7,969 nucleotides of DNA from Bacteroidota bacterium (GTDB taxonomy: Bacteria; Bacteroidota; Bacteroidia; Flavobacteriales; Flavobacteriaceae). The position numbers and the translations under genes are program-made. The stretch's first letter is position 1, and each line of letters starts with the position of its first letter. Positions 1 through 6,042 of this stretch are shown here, in pieces. Location: the NCBI GenBank assembly GCA_024278565.1, contig JAJRSY010000327.1, positions 1 through 7,969 on the forward strand. Reading direction: 5' to 3'. The notes under the pieces were generated by a model. That model was not told where the DNA came from and ran no database searches. It saw nothing but the letters and a program-made list of their open reading frames with translations.

Positions 1-121
1 TATATTGATCAGTGAAATCAAACAATGGACCAAAGAAAAAAACAAACAAAAGAAAAAGATCAAATGGGGGTTTACAAAACGAGATGCTTATAAAAAACTA
101 TCTCATCATTTTGTTCCATAA
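1..121 (+). CDS. IS630-type transposase, C-terminal fragment (5' end outside window)
   Basis: Reading from base 2, an open frame with no start codon runs into the window edge and ends at TAA 119-121, giving 39 residues. The peptide is very basic and contains the pattern EIKQW, then KEKN, a lysine run, then IKWGFTKRDA and KKL near the C-terminus. From memory, IS630-family DDE transposases commonly end in a pattern of the form EIK-W---RN ... I-W-FT--DA--KL---Y, so this is most likely the last part of such an enzyme, which cuts and pastes its element at TA dinucleotides. The catalytic DDE residues, the left end and most of the gene are upstream, so intactness cannot be judged. No terminal inverted repeat can be defined after the stop because the partner end is missing. 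The frame and stop are seen directly; the family call is recognition of a short tail. Another basic DNA-binding protein remains possible. Confidence 0.55.
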   Translation, partial: ILISEIKQWTKEKNKQKKKIKWGFTKRDAYKKLSHHFVP

Positions 122-141
122 TTAAATTGACGTGATACTAG

Positions 142-173
142 CTTCCCTCCTAAAAATGGGGGGTCGGGGGAGG
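142..173. repeat. G-rich intergenic element, possible dispersed repeat
   Basis: A C-rich arm (CTTCCCTCC, 142-150), an A-rich spacer and two long G runs (about 158-163 and 166-170, then AGG) stand out from the AT-rich surroundings. CCTCC 146-150 can pair with GGAGG 169-173, but the hairpin is short. Similar CCTCCCCCGACCCCC-type stretches recur between genes in Bacteroidota genomes as I remember them, so it may be one copy of a dispersed repeat or lie near the end of the preceding insertion element. The composition is seen directly; the repeat status is inferred. Confidence 0.35.
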
Positions 174-232
174 TGTTTCTCCCTGCTTTTACATTTACCG
201 GTACAATAGCGTACAATCACATAAAAAATTAA

Positions 233-442
233 ATGAAAATAGGAATCAAAGGTAATTCGGTGCGTTTTCATACCGTTAAAGTGGTGGACAATTCTGCGGA
301 GCTGAATGTTGCGTATGAAAACAAAGTTAAAACCAACAACGGTAGTATACTTGCCCTGCTTATTGAAAAGTATTTCACTTGTTTGGACAATACCATCGAA
401 GATCGATCGAATAACTACCCCAATCCTAAAGCAAATTTTTGA
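233..442 (+). CDS. Short DUF7009-like protein, probably an internally deleted remnant
   Basis: This encodes 69 residues from ATG 233, with no Shine-Dalgarno sequence in front, as is usual for Bacteroidota. The N-terminus (MKIGIKGNSVRF) and the C-terminal third (LLIEKYFTCLDN, then ED.S.NYPNP) match my memory of the two conserved ends of DUF7009, a family of unknown function, mostly from Bacteroidota, of roughly 120-130 residues. The middle of the family is largely absent here: the N-terminal motif passes within about 30 residues into the C-terminal motif, while the frame stays open. I therefore read it as a copy with in-frame internal deletion(s), which may still be translated. Its TGA (440-442) ends exactly where the Shine-Dalgarno sequence of the next gene begins, so one transcript and translational coupling are likely. 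No signal peptide, membrane segment or catalytic motif is visible. It could also be an unrelated short protein; the function is unknown. Confidence 0.55.
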   Translation: MKIGIKGNSVRFHTVKVVDNSAELNVAYENKVKTNNGSILALLIEKYFTCLDNTIEDRSNNYPNPKANF

Positions 443-456
443 AAGGAGATTTAGTG
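442..456 (+). promoter_or_regulatory. Strong Shine-Dalgarno site deciding a GTG start
   Basis: AAAGGAGAT (442-450) lies 5 nt (counted from AGGAG) before GTG 454-456. A TTG at 439 is also in frame, but the ribosome site would then fall inside the coding sequence, so GTG 454 is the better start. No other gene start in this window has a comparable site, and the preceding gene's TGA ends at 442. Together these suggest translation by re-initiation or coupling. Confidence 0.75.
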
Positions 457-2772
457 AAGCACAAAGATGAACATATAAAAGATGGGTTACATAGAAATGT
501 TTCGGTAAGGGGCAATCAAGACCTTTCAGAACTGAGGTTGGGAGAACCAGTACGTGTTGCCGCAGGAATTTTAGGGGTAAAGGAAGCATTGCGCCATAGT
601 TTTAAAGAAATGGGCATTGTCAGATCTATGACCGCCTTGTTGGACATGAACCAAAAAGACGGCTTTAGTTGCCCCAGTTGCGCATGGCCAGACCCCGAAA
701 AATCTTCCAAAATCGGCGAATATTGTGAGAATGGGGCAAAGGCCCTGGCAGATGAAGCGACCACCTCTCATATTGGTGAAGCTTTTTTTAAAAAATATTC
801 CGTTGAGGAACTCTCACAACTTACCGATTACCAGCTCAACAAATTCGGTCGGGTAATCGAGCCTCTGGTATTGAAGCCCGCTAGCGTTCACTATGAACCA
901 ATTTCATGGCAGGAAGCCTATAAACTGATTACAGAGGAATTGAAAAAACTAAATTCCCCAAATGAAGCTGTTTTTTACACTTCTGGCAGGTCCAGTAACG
1001 AGGCTGCTTTCTTATACGGAATGTTCGCCCGGGCATTCGGCACCAATAATATGCCCGACTGCTCGAACATGTGCCATGAATCAAGCGGGGTGGCGTTGAG
1101 TGAAACCTTGGGCATTGGCAAAGGCTCTATCAAACTCGAAGATATTTATGGGGCAGAAGTCGTAATCGTTGCCGGGCAAAACCCAGGTACGAACCATCCA
1201 CGTATGTTATCGGCTCTTGAAAAGTGTAAGAAAAACGGGGGGAAGGTCATCAGTATAAACCCTTTGGAGGAATCTGGACTTGTAAATTTCAAGAACCCCC
1301 AACACCTTAGCGGATGGGTCGGTTCAGGCCAGGATATTGCAGATCTGCACCTTCCCGTCAGAATCAATCAAGATATTTCTTTGGTGAAATTGATCCTAAA
1401 AAAATTAGCGGATCTAGATGAACCGAACAAAGACGTGTTCGACCATGAATTTTTAAAGACCTACACCGATGGCTATGAAGGTCTAATGGCGGATATTGGA
1501 GAATATGATGCTGAATACCTGATGGGCCTATGTGGCGTGAGTGAAGAAGAGATTGATGCAGCTGTTGGTTTTCTGGCCAAAAAATCAAAAATAGTAGTGT
1601 GTTGGGCCATGGGACTGACACAGCATAAAAACGGAGTGGAGAACATTAGAGAGTATGTAAACCTACTTTTATTGAAAGGTGCAATAGGAAAACCCAATGC
1701 GGGCACCTGCCCAGTTCGAGGTCATAGCAATGTTCAGGGTGATCGTAGTATGGGAATAATGCACTTTGTTGACAAGCGATTGAATGAACGAATAAAGAAG
1801 CACTTGGGTTTTGAACCGCCAACAGGGGAAGGTTTCGATACGGTTGCATCGATACGTGCGATGCATGGGGGCGGTGCAAAATTATTTATGTGCCTTGGGG
1901 GCAATTTTTTGATGGCCGCCCCAGATACCGAATACACGGCAGAAGCTTTGCAAAGGTGTGATCTTACGGTGCAGGTCAGTACCAAACTGAACCGAACCCA
2001 TTTGGTTACCGGAAAAACAGCCTTGTTGTTGCCCACTTACGGCCGTTCTGAAAAAGATTTGAAAGATGGAAGATCGAGGCACGTCACCATCGAAAACAGC
2101 ATGGGCAGGGTACGTAGATCCCAGGGTCTTTTAAAACCTGCTTCCGATAGAATAAAAAGTGAACCTGAAATTATCGCCGAATTGGCAGATACGTATTTCA
2201 GGGGAAACCATTCGGTGCCCTGGAAAGCCATGGGTAAAGATTATAAACTCATTCGTCAAAACATTGATAAGGTGGTCAAGGGGTATGAGGATACCGAAAA
2301 GCGTTCAGAAGGTGTGGGCTACTATCTGCCCAATAATGTGCGCGACCTTGATTTTAGTATGTTGCCGAACGGTAAGGCGCAGTTGACCATAAACAAGATT
2401 CCCGAACATATTTTGGAGCCGGATGAGTACCTGTTGATGACGATTCGTTCGCACGATCAGTTCAATACCACTATATACGGTCTTGATGATAGATATAGGG
2501 GCGTTTACAACGAAAGAAGAGTACTGTTTATGAATTTCGAAGATATGCGCGCGGTCAATCTGAAAAAACTTGATGTGGTAAATATCACCAGTACCTATGA
2601 TGGCATCAAACGTGCCGCATTCAAATTCAGGGTAATTCCGTACGATATTCCAAAAGGGAATTTAGCGGCCTATTTTCCCGAGACCAATGTTCTTGTACCA
2701 CATGGGCATTTTGCCGACAAGAGCAAAACCCCAATAAGTAAATCAGTAAAAGTTAGGTTAGAAAAAACCTGA
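454..2772 (+). CDS. FdhF/YdeP-family molybdopterin oxidoreductase
   Basis: This encodes 772 residues from GTG 454 (777 if the upstream TTG is used), full length for the FdhF/YdeP (formate-dehydrogenase-alpha-like) family of bis-MGD enzymes. Near the N-terminus it has CPSCAWPDP (Cys73, Cys76) and later Cys91 in EYCENGAKA, the family's reduced Cys set rather than the classical four-Cys FeS motif. CSNMCHESSGVAL (about 203-215) aligns with the CARVUHGPSVAGL region of E. coli FDH-H, placing Cys207-His208 at the Sec140-His141 positions. CPVRGHSNVQGDRSMG (419-434) supplies Arg422, the probable Arg333 counterpart. The C-terminal beta-barrel that closes over the cofactor spans about 650-765 (RSHDQFNTTIYG at about 665). 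There is no Tat signal or membrane segment, so it should be cytoplasmic. Substrate is unknown for most of the family; E. coli YdeP is linked to acid resistance. No fdhD or cofactor-synthesis gene is adjacent. Family call is firm; formate as substrate is not established. Confidence 0.93.
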   Translation: MKHKDEHIKDGLHRNVSVRGNQDLSELRLGEPVRVAAGILGVKEALRHSFKEMGIVRSMTALLDMNQKDGFSCPSCAWPDPEKSSKIGEYCENGAKALADEATTSHIGEAFFKKYSVEELSQLTDYQLNKFGRVIEPLVLKPASVHYEPISWQEAYKLITEELKKLNSPNEAVFYTSGRSSNEAAFLYGMFARAFGTNNMPDCSNMCHESSGVALSETLGIGKGSIKLEDIYGAEVVIVAGQNPGTNHPRMLSALEKCKKNGGKVISINPLEESGLVNFKNPQHLSGWVGSGQDIADLHLPVRINQDISLVKLILKKLADLDEPNKDVFDHEFLKTYTDGYEGLMADIGEYDAEYLMGLCGVSEEEIDAAVGFLAKKSKIVVCWAMGLTQHKNGVENIREYVNLLLLKGAIGKPNAGTCPVRGHSNVQGDRSMGIMHFVDKRLNERIKKHLGFEPPTGEGFDTVASIRAMHGGGAKLFMCLGGNFLMAAPDTEYTAEALQRCDLTVQVSTKLNRTHLVTGKTALLLPTYGRSEKDLKDGRSRHVTIENSMGRVRRSQGLLKPASDRIKSEPEIIAELADTYFRGNHSVPWKAMGKDYKLIRQNIDKVVKGYEDTEKRSEGVGYYLPNNVRDLDFSMLPNGKAQLTINKIPEHILEPDEYLLMTIRSHDQFNTTIYGLDDRYRGVYNERRVLFMNFEDMRAVNLKKLDVVNITSTYDGIKRAAFKFRVIPYDIPKGNLAAYFPETNVLVPHGHFADKSKTPISKSVKVRLEKT

Positions 2773-2776
2773 ACAA

Positions 2777-3955
2777 CTACTGAAATGCGGGAATTCCGGT
2801 AATGTCCATTCCCGTGATCAGCAAGTGAATGTCATGGGTGCCCTCGTATGTGATCACACTTTCTAGATTCATCATATGCCGCATGATACTGTATTCGCCG
2901 GTAATGCCCATACCGCCCAAGATCTGTCTGGCCTCACGTGCGATTTTGATGGCCATATCCACATTATTGCGTTTTGCCATTGATATTTGTGCCGTAGTGG
3001 CCCTGCCCTCATTTTTTAACTGTCCCAATCGAAATGCCAACAATTGGGCCTTTGTGATCTCGGTGATCATTTCCGCCATTTTTTTTTGCTGCAGCTGAAA
3101 TGCGGCAATGGGCTTTCCGAACTGAATACGCTCTTTGGCGTAACGCAAGGCCGTATCGTAGCAGTCCATTGCAGCACCGATCGCACCCCATGAAATGCCG
3201 TATCGGGCAGAATCAAGACAACCGAGCGGTGCGCCCAAGCCCGTTTTTCCGGTCAGTAGGTTTTCTTTGGGCACTTTTACATTGTCAAAGATAAGCTCGC
3301 CAGTGGCCGAAGCCCGTAGCGACCATTTATTATGGGTTTCAGGAGTCGAAAAGCCTTCCATGCCCCGTTCAACAATTAGCCCGTGAATACGGCCTTCCCC
3401 ATTTTTGGCCCATACCACGGCAATATCCGCAAACGGCGAATTCGAAATCCACAGTTTGGCCCCGTTCAGCAAATAATGGTCGCCTTTGTCTTTATAACTG
3501 GTGGTCATACCGCTCGGGTTCGAACCGTGGTCGGGTTCGGTCAACCCAAAACATCCCATAAATTCACCGGTCGCCAGTTTGGGAAGGTATTTTTTTCGTT
3601 GCGCCTCGTTACCATAGGTATAAATAGGGTACATTACCAAAGAAGATTGTACCGATGCCGTCGAACGCACACCACTATCGCCACGTTCGATTTCTTGCAT
3701 TATGAGACCGTAACTGATCTGATCCAGCCCTGCCCCACCATATTCCACGGGAATATAGGATCCAAAAGCCCCTATTTCTGCCAAACCCCCAATAATCTGT
3801 TTCGGAAACTCCGCTTTTTGTGCATAATTCTCAATGATGGGCGAGATATCACGTTTTACCCATTGACGGGCTGCGTCACGTACCAAAAGATGTTCTTCTG
3901 AAAGTAGATCATCAAGATCGTAGTAATCGGGTGCTTCAAACAAATCGGGTCGCAT
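2777..3955 (-). CDS. gcdH: Acyl-CoA dehydrogenase, glutaryl-CoA dehydrogenase-like
   Basis: This encodes 392 residues starting at ATG 3955 (MRPDLFEAPDYYDL). An in-frame upstream ATG at 3997 would add 14 residues and place the -7-like promoter element inside the gene, so I prefer 3955. It has the usual acyl-CoA dehydrogenase order: N-terminal helical domain (about 15-130), middle beta domain with the FAD-contacting GCFGLTEPDHGS (134-145) and WISNSP (169-174), and C-terminal helical domain with RIQFGKPIAAFQLQQKK (276-292). GDSGVRSTASVQSSLVM (92-108, Arg97) and TYEGTHDIH (369-377) are hallmarks of glutaryl-CoA dehydrogenase; Glu371 is the expected catalytic base. The predicted reaction is FAD-dependent oxidation and decarboxylation of glutaryl-CoA to crotonyl-CoA in lysine/tryptophan breakdown, passing electrons to ETF. 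It lies 57 bp downstream of the methyltransferase on the same strand, and its stop is 4 bp from that of the oppositely oriented oxidoreductase. A non-decarboxylating or different acyl specificity cannot be excluded. Confidence 0.9.
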   Translation of the reverse strand: MRPDLFEAPDYYDLDDLLSEEHLLVRDAARQWVKRDISPIIENYAQKAEFPKQIIGGLAEIGAFGSYIPVEYGGAGLDQISYGLIMQEIERGDSGVRSTASVQSSLVMYPIYTYGNEAQRKKYLPKLATGEFMGCFGLTEPDHGSNPSGMTTSYKDKGDHYLLNGAKLWISNSPFADIAVVWAKNGEGRIHGLIVERGMEGFSTPETHNKWSLRASATGELIFDNVKVPKENLLTGKTGLGAPLGCLDSARYGISWGAIGAAMDCYDTALRYAKERIQFGKPIAAFQLQQKKMAEMITEITKAQLLAFRLGQLKNEGRATTAQISMAKRNNVDMAIKIAREARQILGGMGITGEYSIMRHMMNLESVITYEGTHDIHLLITGMDITGIPAFQ

Positions 3956-3971
3956 AAATTTGAATTTTAAC

Positions 3972-3979
3972 CAAAGATA
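3972..3979 (-). promoter_or_regulatory. Candidate Bacteroidota -7 element for the acyl-CoA dehydrogenase gene
   Basis: On the minus strand this reads TATCTTTG, an exact match to the Bacteroidota -7 consensus TAnnTTTG. It ends 16 nt before the ATG at 3955, implying a leader of about 10 nt. The nearest TTG upstream (3997-3995) is only 15 nt away, shorter than the usual 19-21, so the -33 element is weak. It would let this gene be transcribed independently of the methyltransferase gene upstream. Confidence 0.4.
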
Positions 3980-4012
3980 AATAAAGAAATATAACAATCG
4001 GATGGTCAGGCG

Positions 4013-4723
4013 TTACATTTTTAAATAAAAGGCACGGGTCAATTCTTGATATTCAAAGGTGTATTCGTGACGTTTTATTTCAATGGTCAGTTCACGCTCA
4101 ATTTTTTTTGTTTTCTTGAAGCCAAACTCGAGCAAGCTTCTTTTTAGTTCGGCTTTGGGGTTTCCCTTGACCCTTAGTATGTGATTTACAAACAGCCCAA
4201 ATGTAGCGGCCAAACCAACAAATGCCTTCTCTTCTTTAAAGGGGATGATCGTGGTGAAAAGGCCATTCTCGGAAAGTAATTTCGAAACTCCCTCTAAAAG
4301 TTCATCAAAGGGCAAAGATTTATTCTGCCTTGCTGCATCCCTAGAACTATTTCCGCTGGAAACAATTTCTGAATAGAACGGGGGATTGGAGACGATAAGG
4401 TCATACGCTTCCTCAATTTCATCAACAAACCCATCAAGACCGGCGTGGTAACAAAAGAGCCGATCCGCCCATGAAGAGTTTTCAAAATTATCAATACATT
4501 GCCCATGGGCCCATTCATCAAGTTCAATGGCATCAATGGTTTTTGCATTGCTTCTTTGCGCTAACATAAGGGCAATGATCCCGGTTCCTGTGCCAATGTC
4601 CAAAATAGAAATGGGCTTGGTTTTTAGGGTGGTCCATGCACCTAGCAACACCCCGTCTGTACCAATTTTCATGGCGCAACGGTCTTGGTGCACCGTAAAC
4701 TGTTTAAAATAAAAAGGTTTCAT
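4013..4723 (-). CDS. trmN6: tRNA1(Val) adenine(37)-N6 methyltransferase (TrmN6/YfiC family)
   Basis: This encodes 236 residues from ATG 4723, a typical length for TrmN6/YfiC enzymes, which use S-adenosylmethionine to methylate N6 of A37 next to the anticodon of a valine tRNA. The N-terminal FYFKQFTVHQDRCAMKIGTDG (about 4-24) is the family signature. ILDIGTGTGIIAL (40-52) is the SAM-binding glycine loop, IELD (66-69) the acidic ribose-binding position, and NPPF (113-116) the catalytic motif IV of amino-group (N6-adenine) methyltransferases. The C-terminal third is basic (KGNPKAELKRS, FGFKKTKKIERE), fitting tRNA contact. No signal peptide; cytoplasmic. No Shine-Dalgarno sequence precedes the start. 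It is the first gene of a leftward pair with the acyl-CoA dehydrogenase, but the two functions are unrelated, so any co-transcription is probably incidental. The exact tRNA target is inferred from the family. Confidence 0.92.
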   Translation of the reverse strand: MKPFYFKQFTVHQDRCAMKIGTDGVLLGAWTTLKTKPISILDIGTGTGIIALMLAQRSNAKTIDAIELDEWAHGQCIDNFENSSWADRLFCYHAGLDGFVDEIEEAYDLIVSNPPFYSEIVSSGNSSRDAARQNKSLPFDELLEGVSKLLSENGLFTTIIPFKEEKAFVGLAATFGLFVNHILRVKGNPKAELKRSLLEFGFKKTKKIERELTIEIKRHEYTFEYQELTRAFYLKM

Positions 4724-4775
4724 AGTAATAAATTTTCAGTACATTGCCACCCGTTTTGGACTGTTTTTGATATCT

Positions 4776-4830
4776 AAATAATAATTTGGTTATTCGATGT
4801 AGATGTCGATAACATTCAAAATTATTATTT
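4776..4830. promoter_or_regulatory. Two-tier stem-loop in the divergent intergenic region
   Basis: AAATAATAATTT (4776-4787) and AAATTATTATTT (4819-4830) are exact 12-bp inverted repeats. Nested between them, GTTAT 4789-4793 pairs with ATAAC 4809-4813, and after a one-base bulge CGAT 4795-4798 pairs with GTCG 4805-4808 (including one G-T wobble), leaving a 6-nt loop. The whole folds as a 55-nt arm with one internal loop. It ends 24 nt before the lipoprotein ATG and 52 nt from the methyltransferase ATG. It could be an operator, a 5'-leader RNA element or a cruciform. The outer arm is pure A/T, so chance is a real alternative. No good TAnnTTTG promoter was found on either strand of this 131-bp spacer. 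Confidence 0.5.
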
Positions 4831-4854
4831 TTACTGTAAATCTAAAATATTGAT

Positions 4855-6042
4855 ATGAAAAACCAACTACTTTTTTTAGTATCCTTGTCTTGTATGATGG
4901 GCATTGTTTTTTTTACCTCGTGCAGCACCGATGGTGAAAAGACGGTTGAAGAGGAAGAGGTGACCGTTGTAGATTCGAAAACCTTTGAATTGGCCGTGAT
5001 CGAGCCCAATGGCGTATCAGGCACCGCAACATTTAGTTCGCACAGCGATAACACCCTTAGTGTGGCATTGGATTTGAGCAATACAACTGCGGGGGCAATG
5101 CACCCTGCCCATATTCATTTCAATACCGCTGCCGAAGGTGGTGATGTTGCCCTGACCCTGGGTACCGTAAATGGTGATACGGGTAAGAGTACTGCGAGCT
5201 TTACGGTCTTGGATGATGGCAGCACGATTACCTATGCCCAATTGATCGATTTTGATGGTCATATCAATGTTCACCTCGATGCGGATAATATGGGAACTTT
5301 GATCGTACAGGGCGATATCGGACAAAATGAACTGACAGGAATATCTAAGGAATATACTTTGCAGCCTTATATTGGGTATGATATTGAAGGTTCGGTAAGC
5401 TTTTACGAACGTAGTAATGGTGAGGCTCTTACCATACTCGTATTGGCCAATACGGTTGAAGGAAGCGAACACCCAGCCCACATTCATGCTGGGGATGCAT
5501 CTGGTTTTGGTGACATTGTTTTCGCCTTTCAACCGATCAACGGCGATACGGGCATGAGCAAGACCAATGTGGCCACCCTTAACGATGCAACCGTCTTTGG
5601 CTACAATGATGTACTTAGCTTTGACGGACACATAAATGTACATTTGAGCCCCACCGATATGGCAACTTGGGTAGCAAGGGCCAATATTGGGTCGAACGAA
5701 GGAAAGAGTGTCCCGCTTGGGGGTATCAACTATGTCGTTACCAACCAAAGATCAAACTCATATATATTTGACGGCAATGGTCTGACCGATAGCCAGAACC
5801 CGAACATCACTTTGGAAAGGGGAAAGACATATACTTTTGATATGAGAACCCCAGGGCATCCGTTTTTTATCAAAACAGAGCAGAGCTTGGGTAATACAGG
5901 TGCGTATGATCGGGGTGTGACCAATAACGGTGCTGCCTTTGGTATGGTTACTTTCATTGTGCCTTTGGATGCGCCCGATACCTTGTATTACATTTGTGAA
6001 TTTCATATCACAATGGCCGGCGAATTCAATATTGTGGATTAA
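4855..6042 (+). CDS. Lipoprotein with two CHRD domains and a C-terminal cupredoxin-like domain
   Basis: This encodes 395 residues. A hydrophobic N-terminus ends in the lipobox FTSC (Cys23), followed by STDGEKTVEEEE; acid-rich residues after the Cys resemble Bacteroidota signals that send lipoproteins to the outer surface. CHRD domain 1 spans about 43-157, with HPAHIH (83-88), NGDTG (106-110) and DGHINVH (134-140). CHRD domain 2 spans about 166-280 with the same three motifs at 206-211, 229-233 and 257-263. The last about 105 residues (290-395) look like a cupredoxin: GHPFFI (His335) and YYICEFHITM, giving Cys381, His384 and Met387 in the C-x2-H-x2-M spacing of type 1 copper sites such as amicyanin. 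CHRD domains were named from chordin and their bacterial role is unknown. I infer a surface-anchored copper-binding or electron-transfer protein. It is transcribed alone, away from the methyltransferase. Domain calls are firm; copper occupancy and function are inferred. Confidence 0.88.
   Translation: MKNQLLFLVSLSCMMGIVFFTSCSTDGEKTVEEEEVTVVDSKTFELAVIEPNGVSGTATFSSHSDNTLSVALDLSNTTAGAMHPAHIHFNTAAEGGDVALTLGTVNGDTGKSTASFTVLDDGSTITYAQLIDFDGHINVHLDADNMGTLIVQGDIGQNELTGISKEYTLQPYIGYDIEGSVSFYERSNGEALTILVLANTVEGSEHPAHIHAGDASGFGDIVFAFQPINGDTGMSKTNVATLNDATVFGYNDVLSFDGHINVHLSPTDMATWVARANIGSNEGKSVPLGGINYVVTNQRSNSYIFDGNGLTDSQNPNITLERGKTYTFDMRTPGHPFFIKTEQSLGNTGAYDRGVTNNGAAFGMVTFIVPLDAPDTLYYICEFHITMAGEFNIVD

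Noticed and set aside
158..173. G-quadruplex candidate in the G-rich element
   Set aside because: There are only two long G runs plus short ones, so four separate GGG tracts with good loops are not clearly available.
122..589. Minus-strand open frame of 155 codons across the 5' end of the oxidoreductase and the DUF7009-like gene
   Set aside because: It overlaps two plausible plus-strand genes and its end reads through the G-rich repeat. There is no promoter or motif support.
2755..2770. Possible terminator hairpin AGGTT-loop-AACCT at the end of the oxidoreductase gene
   Set aside because: Only 5 bp of weak stem and no following T run on either strand; not convincing as a terminator.
3383..3901. 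Open frame of 172 codons on the plus strand inside the acyl-CoA dehydrogenase gene
   Set aside because: Antisense to a well-conserved enzyme; the translation has no recognisable family features.
5017..5748. Long open frame (243 codons) on the minus strand inside the lipoprotein gene
   Set aside because: It is fully antisense to a gene with clear domain motifs, and its translation shows no recognisable motif or domain order. It is a codon-usage shadow.
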